Assembly (NCBI RefSeq): GCF_963576675.1
Contig: NC_088914.1
Location: 84,566,441 to 84,630,440, forward strand
Source: Euphorbia lathyris
Taxonomy: Eukaryota; Streptophyta; Magnoliopsida; Malpighiales; Euphorbiaceae
Reading direction: 5' to 3'
Length of the DNA: 64,000 bases
The notes under the pieces are model-generated. The model saw nothing but the letters and a program-made list of their open reading frames with translations, was not told where the DNA came from and ran no database searches. Below are positions 21,987 to 32,984 of the stretch, in pieces. Made by a program: the position numbers and the translations under genes. Positions within the stretch are counted from its first letter, which is position 1; each line of letters begins with the position of its first letter.

Positions 21987-22014
21987 CCTAAAATTAAGAG
22001 ACTAGCTGCTTATA

Positions 22015-22930
22015 TTGGGTTTTGGGATGTTCTGTTATAATTTTGATTTATTGAATTTTATTGCTGGTTTTGCAAAGTTTAGGAACCTTTTTTATGCATT
22101 TTTCCATTTTTTTCGTTTTTCACATTTCCTGTATTATGTTTATTTCCAATATTCTCTAATTTTCTCTTTTCTCCCATATTCTTTTTTTTCGTATTCTCTG
22201 TTTTCCGTATTTTTCATGTATTATGTGTTTTCATCGTTTTTCACATTTTGCATGTTTTCTGTGTTTTTCCTGTTTTTTTATTTTCAATTTTCTCCGTTTT
22301 CCTCGTCTGCCTGTATTATGCTTTTTTTATTCTACGTTTTCTCCTTTTTTCACATTTTTCCGTTATTCTATGTTTTGTCATTTTTCACATTTTTCCGTTA
22401 TTCTACGTTTTCCCGTATTTTTTATTTTTCGTGATTTTTCGTATTCTGCAGTTTTCTTATATTTTGCGTTTTTCTTATATTTTGTATTTTTCCCGTATTA
22501 TACATTTTTCCGTGTTCCCCATTTCCGAATTTTCTTGTATTTTGTATTTTTATTGTATTTTGCAATTTTTCCCGACTCCTGTGTTTTTGCGTGTTTCCAT
22601 TTTTTATGTTCACCGTATTATACATTTAGTATGTAATCTATTTTTCCTGTATTCTTCGTTTTTCATAGATTCTATATTTTTCCGTATTTTGCATTTTTCT
22701 CGTATTATCTGTTTTCGTGTTTTCTACATGTTTAACATTCTCTGCCGTTTCTTCTCTTTGACGGTTTTCACATTTTTCGCATTTTCTGTGTTTTTTTCAT
22801 TTTTCTAGGCTTTCCTATTTTTTCTGTTTTTCATTTTTTTTCTTCTACATTTTCATGTATTATGTGTTTTCCCTATTATTTTCCGTTTTCATTTTTTCTT
22901 TGTGTTCTACGTTGTCGGTGGGTTTTGCCA
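22015..22930. repeat. 900-bp T-rich degenerate short-period repeat
   Basis: Almost pure pyrimidine on the plus strand with loose units of about 15-20 bp such as TTTTCCGTATTCTACG and TTTCTCGTATTATCTG. The phase drifts, as in an old simple-sequence expansion. Frames through it give Phe-rich nonsense. It marks the right edge of the truncated gypsy element. Confidence 0.8.
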
Positions 22931-23205
22931 TTTTTCTGGTTTTTCGCGACTCTCTTTCTTGTTGTTTTAATCGATATGGAAGGGGTATTTTTAGAATGTA
23001 ATAAAATATAATAGATATTTCTAGGTTCAATTAAAAAATATGTATTCCTCCATTTGTGGAATAAGAATAATTATTCCATGGCAAAAAACTCAAGCAAATG
23101 TAGAAATAGGGATAGACTAGGAATAACTATTCTATTCCTAATCACTCTCCGAACCAAACAAGCCCTATGTTAATTTTTATATATTGGGGATTTTACTAAC
23201 AACTA

Positions 23206-23466
23206 CTCCATCTGATCCACAATACATGTATTTTAAGGTTAATGCACACTAATTAAGCAATACAATTAATTTTAAGTAAAAGACTTTGTTACCCTCGTAG
23301 TAATTGCATCCACCAGTAATTTTATCTATTCCCAAGGTAAAAAGTCAATTTAAATAGGGGTATATTTGGTAAAAGTAAATTAATGTGTATAGATTGAAGC
23401 AAAATGTCATGCATTGTGGAATAAAAAAAATTCTCTAAAAAGACATCTATTATGGAGGGGAGGGAG
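23206..23466. mobile_element. Stowaway-type MITE
   Basis: The 261-bp unit starts CTCCATCTGATCCACAATA and ends TATGGAGGGGAGGGAG, with the ends in inverted repeat and TA on both sides. The CTCCCTCCGT-like ends and TA target fit the Tc1/mariner (Stowaway) group. The middle is palindromic over much of its length. Confidence 0.7.
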
Positions 23467-23601
23467 TATATTTTAGTGAAAGACATGTATATAAAATTTA
23501 AAGATTGGGATCTTATTCCTAAAACATTATAAATTTTAAAATTTAATTATCTGTTTTTACATTTCTTTACTTAATTAGCTTATTATTTTTAAAACGAGCC
23601 A

Positions 23602-23855
23602 CTAACGGACGCCCGGGGTGCTAGATAAGAAATACATTTTATTATTTTTTATATAACACACATTAAATGATTTGTATTGGAAAATACATTTTATTATTTT
23701 TTATATAACACACATTAAATGGTTTGTATTGGAAACTACAATTTATTATTTTTTTAATACAACACACATTAAATGGTTTGTATTGGAAAATGTTAATATT
23801 ATATAAAAAATAGTAAAATATATTTCTTATCAAACGTCCCGGGGACGTCCGTTAG
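23602..23855. mobile_element. MITE with internal tandem repeat
   Basis: The terminal inverted repeats start CTAACGGACG and run to about AAGAAATA with GC-rich stems (GCCCGGGG on the left, CCCGGGGACG on the right). Between them are three direct copies of a 52-bp unit (23633-23790) containing ATAACACACATTAAATG and TTTGTATTGG. The superfamily is not clear from the ends. Confidence 0.7.
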
Positions 23856-24381
23856 CTTTTGCCTTTTAAAATATAATAAATAAATAAATATTTTTCATTT
23901 TTTTTAAATTGTGAATATATATATCCAACAATAAAACATTCATGAAGATAATTGTTTTTGATTTGTGATAAGGTTTTAATTTGCTTCTATCATTTTGTGG
24001 GAAGTGCATAGTGCCATTTATGTGAACCTTACAAAACAAGGTCAATTGTATCCCTATTTAACAAAAACTTTGAACGAACTAATTTGTCAGTTATTCGATT
24101 ATATCGGATCTTCCAAATAAGTTGTTCAATAAATGGAAGCAATTTCATGCATTTTGGTGTTTGTAATAGTTTTAGTAACATACTAGATATTTTAGATATG
24201 ATTGATGTTCGAAAGCTTTCATAGTTAAATGAGCAGTCAAATAATAATAAACCAGTTTGTTCAAATTTCTATTAAACTATTATCAAAAAAAAAAATCTAT
24301 TAAACTTCTTTGTAAATGTTAGGGATAAATTTGTAGGTAAATCTGTATTTCACTTTCAAGCTAATACATAAAAAAAACAAA

Positions 24382-24943
24382 GGATAATTAATTTATTAGT
24401 CCCTATATTTTGACAAAACACACTGTTTAGTCTTTGTATTTTCAAAAACACATTGTAAGGTCCCTAACCTTTTTCTCAGTGAACTGTTTAGTCATCCCGT
24501 CTGTTTGTTCGATTTTTTACCGTTTATTGAATTCGGAAATGATTAAATTACCCTTTACTTTTTACCTTCAAATTTCAGAAGAGAAAATCCAACTTAGAAG
24601 AATAAGCTATTTGTATGGAGAACAAGAAAAAGAACAGACCCAGTGCTTACGAATTTGAACAATTAAGAAGAAAATCAAGAAGAAGAACACTCTCAAAGTT
24701 GATTTCAGATGCATTAGAGTTTAAAGGAAAGGAAAATAAAGGAAAAGAAGACGCAAATCCAAATTGACTAACAGAATCTTCATGAGAGTCTAACGGCAGG
24801 GACTAAACAGTTCACCAACAAAAACGTTAGGAACTAAACAGTTCATCGAGAAAAAGGTCAGGGACTTTACCGTATGTTTTTGAAAATACAGGGATTAAAC
24901 AATGTGTTTTGTCAAAATATAGGGACTAATAAATTAATTATCC
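24382..24943. mobile_element. Long-terminal-inverted-repeat (MULE-like) element with 9-bp target duplication
   Basis: The 562-bp unit begins GGATAATTAATTTATTAGTC and ends in its reverse complement. The inverted arms extend about 150 bp at roughly 85-90 percent identity by eye. Each side is followed by AAAAACAAA, a 9-bp duplication of the length Mutator-like elements make, although the target is of low complexity. A short frame at 24434-24658 has no known domain. Confidence 0.8.
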
Positions 24944-25850
24944 AAAAACAAAAAACAATTGTATCCTTATCTAACAAAAACAAAAACAAGATCTAACAAA
25001 AACAAGGTGAATAATATTTAGAACCGTCTGGCAAGCTTATGATGACGATGGAGAGGATATTGTAGAACTGGGTGCTAATATTTACTCTTATGATATTTTT
25101 TTTATATTATTATGTTATGCAATGTTTGTGATCCTTAGAATCTTACCATATTCAATCTGAATATTGAGATTGGTGCTAATTCAGGAAAAATAAAGATTGA
25201 TAATTTGAACATTTCTAGACCTTTTAGTAGTTTTGGTAAGAGGAAAGTTTGCTGCTATTTCTGCACCTGGATTGGACGTGGGAGCTGGCTTCTCTTTGCT
25301 ATTTCTGATGCTGTTCTTGGGGTTTCTATGGTGGTTTCTCTTTTCACTCTGTTGAAGCATTAGATTTTATTTTATTGAATTTTTAATTATTATATTGGGC
25401 TGGGTGATTAATTTTGGGATGTGAAATTCATTATTTGTTCTTGGTTATCCCTTATATAGAGTCATTATATCTATATATACACATATATATTCTCACTAAA
25501 ATTATTCTTCTTATTTACTGTTATAGTAGATGGATTTAATTATATTTTGATCATTTAACTACTGATGATTACCTAATCTTTAAAATATTATTAAGGCTAA
25601 GCCCAATAATAACAGGTTGATTTAGCACATGAAAGACATCATTTTGGAATGCTTAAAATATTACAGAGAAGCTATGGAAGGAACAGAAGACCCAAATTAG
25701 GAGAACTTGTGTAACAATATATAATATAGCACTATTAACATCAAAACTTGTAAACTTCATTTTGATTGTAACATTTAACTTTGAATCCGTTTAAAAAAGT
25801 TAACAAGCTGCCAACACCTTTGGCTTTTAAGTAAGTTAGATAATGTAGGT
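24944..25850. other. No gene recognised
   Basis: AT-rich. A block at about 25200-25370 with less biased composition reads like old coding sequence (GRGSWLLFAISDAVLGVSMV) but I do not recognise it. Confidence 0.4.
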
Positions 25851-27032
25851 CTATGAAGATTCAATTGCAGAGTGTGTTAATTGGGTGTAGTGGAACTCGA
25901 TTTGAAGCCGGTGATGATGAATAGGTATTGCCATCAAACCTCTGTTGATATCAGCTTGCATTTCCCTTACAGAAGTTCCAGCCAAGAAGCTCCTAATAAA
26001 CTCCTTACACGCTTCCTTCCCTTTGCACACACTTTCCTCTTTCGCCTTACGCTTTAACCTCAATTTCCTTCTCTTACTCGGCTGGACTTTGGATTTTGCT
26101 GGTAGCCGAGATATTGAGGTGTCTTTATCAAATTTCAGGATGTAGGCTTTATTGCATCCCTCGTAGAGCCTCTCTCCTAGTGTGTCGATAATGTAGCATA
26201 CATCTGGGTCGACCCGTAGAACAAAAAAATGGTCGTTCCAACTAAGAATGTAGACCAGAGATTGACTGTTAGTAGATACATCTGATCCCATTTGATTGAT
26301 CTCATCCCAGATGCTGTCGAAGGTCATTGCTCCATGCAAAAAGTCTTCTAGGCCTTCTGGTTGAAAGAACCCGATGAATGACTTTTCTGTGACGATGGAG
26401 AGAGGGCAGATTTGAGCTTCGATGATGGTCTCAAAATCAAAATGCTTGTCGGGAAACTTTTGTCGATATTCTTCATTTTCACACAAGTTTCTCCATTCCA
26501 ATGATCCATCTCTGACCAGATCGTCGAATGCAGACTTAGTAGGTAGTTCATATTGATGTGATTGCAACCAGTTAGCAATCACATCAGCAAGAACTGTACA
26601 TGCGCTCTCTCCTCCTACACGTTCGCTCCTTTGATCAATTGAAGCGAAAAACACTTGTGCTTGGAGCTTCATGTCTCCTTCTCTGCTTATTATTTCTTTC
26701 GTCTCCCAGCTGCCCACAACTAAATTATCATCCCCAAATCTCAGAAAAAGATGATAATTTATCGAAGTTGTGACTAGTTGTTGAAGCTTCTTCTGGTTTG
26801 CTCCACTGCAAAGAATTATCAAGTGTTAAGAATACATTTGAATTTATATGTAAGAAAGAAAATATATAAACAAAGATAAAAAGTTAATATGCACCCCTGA
26901 ACTTGATTCATCAGAAGAGCTAAGCTGTCTGCAATCAAAATCAGCTCCAACCCTTTCCTTATGAAAAACTTTTTTTATCCCTCGAAAAAGTTTGGCTTTT
27001 AAGGCCCGAAGAGTGCTCATCTTCACCACCAT
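25851..27032 (-). CDS. Short EEIG1/EHBP1 (NT-C2) family relative with only the C-terminal domain
   Basis: Exon 2 (26805-25851) is fully open and matches the C-terminal half of plant EEIG1/EHBP1 N-terminal-domain (NT-C2) family proteins: FASIDQRSERVGGESACTVL, then LEWRNLCENEEYRQKFPDKH, SFIGFFQPEG, LSWNDHFFVLRV, IDTLGERLYEGCNKAY, CKGKEACKEFIRSFL and HHRLQIEFHYTQ at the end. Family members are typically 400-700 residues with an N-terminal C2-like domain; here that domain is absent. A possible exon 1 (27032-26895) reads MVVKMSTLRALKAKLFRGIK, with a donor GTGCAT, and an acceptor TTTGCAG lies before exon 2. Joining them as written is out of frame by one or two bases, so the exon-1 model is wrong, the gene is broken, or translation starts inside exon 2 (for example at MKLQAQVF). 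The cellular role of the family in plants is poorly known. Confidence 0.6.
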
Positions 27033-27064
27033 TATTTAGATTCACAATTGATAATTCAAAAAGA

Positions 27065-28400
27065 TCACAAGCAAAAAGAAATGTAATCCCAATACCCTAA
27101 GAAAGGAGAGGAAAGTTTGTATTTATAGTGAGATTTGAGTGAAAAAAAGATGCAGTCATTATTATAGGGAGTTAAAGCTGAGAGTTTTTTAAAAAACCGG
27201 TAGAGAGAATTAATCAAGAATCTTGACTCTTCTCTTGACTTTTGAAAGGAAAATAGAGACCAACATGCCTCTGATTTCGATTTTGAATAGAATGTTTGTA
27301 GTGTGAACACTAATTTCAGTTATTTTTATATTTGCCACTTCGGTTTTTGAATACACATAAGGAAAATAGATACAATCAAGCCCCTGATTATGTTTTTATA
27401 TAAGGAAAGAAGGAATGAACTGTTTGTAGTTTGAACACTTAAGAACTAATGTCTTTTTTACCACTTCAGTTTTTGAGGACAAATCTTTCTATTTATTCTT
27501 TATTTACAATTTGACTCTATCTCATTATATCAAATTAAAAGTTAAATACTTAATCAATCAAAATCCAAAAGTTAGGGCCTTAAAATAGTTTTTTCCTACT
27601 TAAAAACATACCATATAATATTGTTGACTTTAAAACCCAATAAAAATAATAAAGAATTGTTACTGAAATATCCTTTAGATTCCTTTTTTTACTTTCTATA
27701 AAATAGTTAAAACAATCACTGAGTTTTCTACTATACATTTATGATAAATTTGACATACAAGGCTCTCATTTCGATTTTGAATAAGGAAAGAAGGAATGTA
27801 ATCTTTGTAGTTTGAAAAATTAAGAACTAATGTGTTTTAGGACTTTAGTTTTGCAGACACATCCTTCTATTTATTCTTTATTTACATCCAAATGGCAGGA
27901 CTTAAAATATTTTTTTCCTTCTTAAGAACTTACCATCTAATAATACTCTTGACTTTTATGCTAATTTTGAAATCAATGATGGTATAGCTACGAATATTTC
28001 ATTTATTAAAAAAAAATATCATGATATCTATTTTTTAAGCAAAACATAAGTTATTATTTGCTAAAAAATTATTTATTTATTTTATTCAAAAATTTATTAG
28101 ATATAAAACTACATTCACAACTTTATATTGATCTATTCCTAATTTTATCATTTTTGAAATATTTTTCATTTATTTTTTTAATGTAGAAAAGTAGGAAAAA
28201 AATGATTTGTATTAATGAAGAAAAATAGGAAAAAAATGATTTGTATTGTTATAAAATAAAGGGTAATTTTATCATTTTAGATTTTATTTAGTTCAATTCG
28301 ACCACTAATACTAATAAAGGGGCTAAAAATTGACAAAAACAAAAACTTATACAAACATAACTTTTCAAATTCTTATTATGAATCAATGATTGAGAAAACT
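27065..28400. repeat. AT-rich region with three diverged copies of a ~130-bp block, no gene
   Basis: A block running from a GATTTCGATTTTGAATA-like start through GAATGTTTGTAGTGTGAACAC to TTCTATTTATTCTTTATTTAC recurs near 27245, 27390 and 27765 with clear divergence. It lies upstream of the NT-C2-like gene. I see no open frame of interest. Confidence 0.5.
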
Positions 28401-29690
28401 TCCAACTAAGGTTCTAAACAATAATTTGTGTGCCGAGTCCACCAATGTGTTGGATTTGATTTTCCAACACTATCGCTAATCACAATAGGGAGAGGATGAT
28501 AACTATGTCGTAGTCGAATACAATTGGGAACCACTTGTACTATCCTAATCAATAACAAACTACACGACTTGCTCTAATTAGAGTCGATATATTAAGTATG
28601 TTTCGGTTGTGGTATTCCTAGTTAGAGTTGGTATAGGCCTGTTATTGGTCTTTGGTTCCTAGTAGGGGTGCACAACAAAATTCGAAAAGCTGAAAAACCA
28701 AACTGAAACCAAACCTAAAATAATGTTAACTGAAATCAATGGACTAGTATACGATTTTTACTTTTAAAAATAATGGTTAATGGTTAGGATTACGGTTTCG
28801 GTATTAAAAAGTATATTTATTTATATTTATATATAAAATTATATATTATCCAACTATACTAATTAGTAATTAGTTGCATACTTAGTTACACTTATCTAAT
28901 TAAGTGGTTATCTAAATAGATACCGAATATATTTGTCAAAGTAAGCTAGAGACAATACTTCATATATCTTTTGTTTTGTATATAAAACTGAAAAACTGTA
29001 AAAATACACTGTATTATGTAAATTGCAGTCTTCATTTTACTGTCTCCTCCTACAATTTGAGACCTTACAAAGGTACTATTGCTTGTGGATTGTTCATGGG
29101 GATTGGACCATTGCAGAGGTCTTTTTGATTAATAATGGTGATTCACCTCAATTTGTGTCCCGCTTTAGTAAGAGGTGTCATGCAAGTGCTTTGACAAATG
29201 ACTCAAACGACTTTAACAATTGACATGCAGAAAATCTCATAATTCTAGGCTTGAGGTTCAAAGCACCGTAACCCCAAACTAGTTAATAATCAATTATACG
29301 CAACAGACAACGTATAAAAATTTAAAAATAATATTTTTGATTATCTATTATTAATTAATAATCAATTAATCAGAAAATATTTCTAATAATTATTTTTAAT
29401 TACACGTTTAATCCAAATATATTAAAAATATATTTTGAATATCTAACAAAATTAGGAAAAAGTATTATAATCTTTTATTTAGAAACCGGTCTTAATAAAT
29501 TTAATTTTTTAGAATCTAGATTTTTTTTTATTTTTTTGTAATTTAATTTTAATTTATCTAATTTTCTGAGTATTTTTAAATAGTTTTTACATATTAAAAC
29601 AATTACAGAAACCGAATTAATTCAATATCATGTGCATCCAAAAATAAATTAAAAACTACAAAAAAATCCCAACTAATATTCCGAGCAACC
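28400..29690. other. No gene seen
   Basis: Contains a possible hAT-type end (TAGTAGGGGTGCACAAC near 28672) without a matching partner, and a block at about 29245-29290 (AGGCTTGAGGTTCAAAGCA, then CCCAAACTAGTT) that also occurs near 35850. Confidence 0.4.
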
Positions 29691-29694
29691 TTGT

Positions 29695-29880
29695 AAAATT
29701 TGACGTCGAACGGAGTTCGGGAGAGGACACATGCGTCGTGTGTGCGCACGGTGACCCGGCGACGCGTATGGGCCAAACGCCGCCCTCCCGGCCTCCGACG
29801 GCCACGAGACTTTGGCGGTGGGGGGGGGGGGGGGGGTTGCGTCTCTAAGTTTGATGGTGTGTTCAGTTCCAGGTTTCGAT
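29695..29880. other. GC-rich island with a 17-bp G run
   Basis: About 130 bp rich in CG dinucleotides in an AT-rich setting, ending in 17 consecutive G (29820-29836). No frame through it has a known domain. The homopolymer may be a sequencing or joining artefact. Confidence 0.6.
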
Positions 29881-30312
29881 GATTGTAAATAGGCGTTATA
29901 GAGCAAACAAACCCTACTCGTTTTAAGCGGCTTGAAATCGCCAGAAAATTCTAGCAGCCCTCAGGGCGATTTTGGGAGACCAAAAACATCCCGATACACA
30001 TTAAAAATATAGATTTGAGACTTGACTCAACCAAGCATGCACTTATTTAATCAAACAAATTAATGGAATCATAAATCATGCATAAAAAGATTCGTAACTG
30101 ATGGAACACGGAGCTAAAGTGCTCAGATACCCAATGAAAGCTTCAATGGAGAAGCCTAATGGAGTTCTCTAACCTCTAAGACACGGATAATGAACCTAGA
30201 TCTAATGAATATGTAAATCAACAGATTTAGGCTTACCTCTTGTAGCGCAAATTCGTTAAATAGCACCAGAAGTAATTGACATTGGCTCTGTATCATCGAT
30301 CTAGGAGATTAC

Positions 30313-31066
30313 TGATGAGGACACCTTGTCCCTGGACGCGGGACGTGAGAGAGGACACGCGGGGCGTGAATCCGGAGCCAAGAGAAAGGAGGAAACCACA
30401 TGGAAAAAGGGGTCTCTTAGGCATTCCACGCAGGGCGTGTTGTCCAGCACGCGGGGCGTGGGTCGAACCTTCAAAGAGAACCAGTTCCAAGAGCTCATGT
30501 ACGCGGGGCGTGCCTTCCTAATACGCGGGGCGTGCCTCCTCATACGCGGGGCGTGTCTCCTCAGGCGCGGGGCGTGCAAGACCACTTTCGGAGCATTCAA
30601 ACTCAGAGGCGCTTTCACGCGGGGCGTAGTACGTGACACGCGGGGCGTGTTTCAGCTGAAGAATACTTCCTCCCCAAGTTCTCCATACTTGGGACCACTC
30701 CTTATTTACAACTCTACCACTCCTTATTTACAAGCATGCCACCCCTTTACCATTAACCCTACTTTACCCTTTAGATTTGTATTTTAATTAGCTAGATAAT
30801 TTACCCTTTTGTAATTTGGCAATTAGGTTTTTGAGATGATATAAATTCATCTCTTTCTCATTGTAATAGGCAACTTTTATCAAATCAAATATATATCTTC
30901 TTCCATGTGAAGTTTGTTAAGGTTTTATCCTTCAACAATGGGGATTTCACTATTCCTATGGATTTAGTCCATGAATTAGGATCCACTCCTTCTAGTTTAG
31001 CTAGATAAGTTGTTAGCCTTTGTGAGTTTACGGTTTAAAACTCTCAGTGGATTCCGCGCTGCATCA
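30313..31066 (+). repeat. 5' LTR, with ten GC-rich motifs
   Basis: Begins TGATGAGGACACC and ends CCGCGCTGCATCA. Ten copies of ACGCGGGGCGTG or close variants lie between 30336 and 30650, mostly in the same orientation. The R/U5 side contains ATCTCTTTCTCATTGTAATA. Confidence 0.95.
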
Positions 31067-31068
31067 TT

Positions 31069-31081
31069 TGGTATCAGAGCC
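31069..31081 (+). other. Primer binding site (Met tRNA)
   Basis: TGGTATCAGAGCC two bases after the LTR end. Confidence 0.9.
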
Positions 31082-31115
31082 GATCGTTTTCCTTGAACGG
31101 AGACTTCTTTCGACT

Positions 31116-32984
31116 ATGGTTCAACCAAAGTTATCCCAAAAATATGTAACCACCGTCTACCAGGGGTTGGAAAATCTCATAGCCATGGTGAGAAGGCATC
31201 AAGCAAGTGACAAGAAGGATTTTCGGGTGATGAAGGGGCTAATGAGAGAGATGACGACATCCGTCGAGAGTCTCAAGCAAGAACACCGAAAACCTTCTCA
31301 ACCTACCATGGAGGTCCCTCCTAAAGATCCATCACCAATCTTTTCTCCATCACATATTGTAAAGGTAAATCCTAAACTTCCAATCTCTAAAGTTGAAGTT
31401 ATGGATAGTCCTATTGCTAGGGAGGAGTTGGATGTTTGTGATGTTGAAGTGGGTTTAGATTCTTCTTGTGAAATTATTGATAATAAAATTGTGGAGGAGG
31501 ATTTAGATTCATTTGTGGATGAGGAGGAGAGGTTGTTTGTAGGTGAGGATGTTGGGGAAACCCATGTTGCAAGGGATGCTCCTCATGTATTTGATAAAAT
31601 GCCCCTTGAACCTAACATTACTTATGTGTGTGAGGAAAGTGGGGGTGTTATTCTAGAGGAAGGGGAGAGTGACCTTGGGCTTATTAATCTCTTGGTGGAG
31701 AATGATGAGATCACATTATGTGTAGAGATTGATGGCTATGGAGATGGAAGAGATGTTGGTGGTTCTACCATGTTGGATGGTAGTATGTCTTTGGAGTCAA
31801 GCGGCTTAGCACGTGGGATAGTCGGCTTGAGCTACCGAGGGAAGCAAATGGAAACGATAGGTCGTGGGAAGAGGCGGATTGGGAACGAAGAGGGAAGTGA
31901 AATCGCCTATGATCATGAGGAAGATGAGATAGAGAAGGGAATTGAGGAGGATGAGCGTCGAAATATTGAATGGGACCGGTATGGGGTCGCTTATGAAGAG
32001 GATGAAGGTAGAGTTTACTACGGTGAGAGTGAGCTTCGACACGTTGAATTGGGTCAACATGAGGCTCCTTATGGAGATGAGGAGGAAAGGTTCTATCGTG
32101 ATGATGAGTTAGAGGATGATGGGTGGAGCCAAAATGAGGAGCTCGATGATGGTGGGGATGTCGGCTATGAGCGGAATGACGTTGTGACCGATATCCATGT
32201 TCGTGAAGTGGCAATCAAGGAGGTCCGAGGTTGGTCGGTTAGACGTGTTGTGAGAGTATGGAGGAGCTTCCAAGACATTGGGACAGATTGGTTTGATCAA
32301 CTTCGTCGAGATATTCCGTTTGATGTCGGTCGGATATGGAGGCGAGTCTTATGGGGGATGTGCACCGGGAATAAGACACGAGTTAAGGTGTGGGGAGAGT
32401 TCATAAAGATAAGGGGAAGCCGACAATATATGGAGTGGCTAGTACCTACCGAGCACAATTCTTATTCTATAGTTGAGTTGGGGGCCAACTCTTTTGAAGA
32501 AGAGGAGAATGATGAGGACACCTTGTCCCTGGACGCGGGGCGTGAGAGAGGACATGCGGGGCGTGAATCCGAAGCCAAGAGAAAGGAGGAAACCACGTGG
32601 AAAAAGGGGTCTCTTAGGCATTCCACGCAGGGCGTGTTGTCCAGCACGCGGGGCGTGGGTCGAACCTTCAAAGAGAACCAGTTCCAGGAGCTCATGTACG
32701 CGGGGCGTGCCTTCCTAATACGCGGGGCGTGCCTCCTCATACGCGGGGCGTGTCTCCTCAAGCGCGGGGCGTGCAAGACCACTTTCGGAGCATTCAAACT
32801 CAGAGGCGCTTTCACGCGGGGCGTAGTACGTGACACGCGGGGCGTGTTTCAGCTGAAGAATACTTCCACCCCAAGTTCTCCATACTTAGGACCACTCCCT
32901 ATTTACAACTCTACCACTCCTTATTTACAAGCATGCCACCCCTTTACCATTAACCCTACTTTACCCTTTAGATTTGTATTTTAA
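31116..32984 (+). CDS. Unrecognised acidic protein of the non-autonomous LTR element
   Basis: The internal region is one long open frame. The first ATG after the primer site is at 31116 (MVQPKLSQKYVTTVYQGLEN); the frame is also open upstream into the LTR (ATG at 31047). Residues 1-90 are helical and mixed-charge, residues about 100-360 are strongly acidic (many DEE, EEDE and GED stretches), and a basic, Trp-rich block follows near residue 400 (VRRVVRVWRSFQDIG, DWFDQLRRDIPFDV, RRVLWGMCTG). The frame continues into the 3' LTR and stops at 32984, so its last 155 residues are only the translated motif array (HAGRE, TRGV and RGAC repeats) and may not be biologically meaningful. I see no gag, protease or zinc-knuckle motif. 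It may be a gag-like protein of its own kind; no function is assigned. Confidence 0.55.
   Translation: MVQPKLSQKYVTTVYQGLENLIAMVRRHQASDKKDFRVMKGLMREMTTSVESLKQEHRKPSQPTMEVPPKDPSPIFSPSHIVKVNPKLPISKVEVMDSPIAREELDVCDVEVGLDSSCEIIDNKIVEEDLDSFVDEEERLFVGEDVGETHVARDAPHVFDKMPLEPNITYVCEESGGVILEEGESDLGLINLLVENDEITLCVEIDGYGDGRDVGGSTMLDGSMSLESSGLARGIVGLSYRGKQMETIGRGKRRIGNEEGSEIAYDHEEDEIEKGIEEDERRNIEWDRYGVAYEEDEGRVYYGESELRHVELGQHEAPYGDEEERFYRDDELEDDGWSQNEELDDGGDVGYERNDVVTDIHVREVAIKEVRGWSVRRVVRVWRSFQDIGTDWFDQLRRDIPFDVGRIWRRVLWGMCTGNKTRVKVWGEFIKIRGSRQYMEWLVPTEHNSYSIVELGANSFEEEENDEDTLSLDAGRERGHAGRESEAKRKEETTWKKGSLRHSTQGVLSSTRGVGRTFKENQFQELMYAGRAFLIRGACLLIRGACLLKRGACKTTFGAFKLRGAFTRGVVRDTRGVFQLKNTSTPSSPYLGPLPIYNSTTPYLQACHPFTINPTLPFRFVF

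Larger units (their letters stand above)
17511..22000 (-). mobile_element. Partial Ty3/gypsy element, Athila-like, minus strand
   Basis: Reading the minus strand, an open frame of the ATHILA ORF-1 type (21986-21036) is followed by about 1.9 kb of non-coding internal sequence, a purine tract (CTGAGGAGGT) and a 1640-bp 3' LTR (19150-17511). No gag, protease, RT or 5' LTR is seen to the right; the element seems to break off near 22000 at a T-rich repeat. The internal non-coding part carries the same GC-rich motif as the LTR. Confidence 0.75.

Noticed and set aside
22015..22808. Long overlapping frames encoding Phe-rich, membrane-like proteins
   Set aside because: They come from the T-rich degenerate repeat; any frame without stops there gives Phe/Leu/Ser/Tyr. 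No start context and no domain.
23060..23165. Tourist-like MITE end (CCGAACCAAACAAGCCC)
   Set aside because: Only one end is visible; the other could not be located.
28672..28740. hAT transposon end (TAGGGGTGCACAAC)
   Set aside because: No matching inverted end and no 8-bp duplication found, so not listed as an element.
30276..30787. Frames with HAGRE, TRGV and RGAC repeats in the LTRs
   Set aside because: These are translations of the ACGCGGGGCGTG array in different frames and on both strands; the repeat is at DNA level.
31047..31115. Start codon inside the LTR for the acidic protein
   Set aside because: The residues before 31116 are coded by LTR end and primer site, so the first ATG after the primer site is the better start.
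31765..32214. His-rich antisense frame
   Set aside because: Complement of the acidic Asp/Glu codons of the plus-strand frame.
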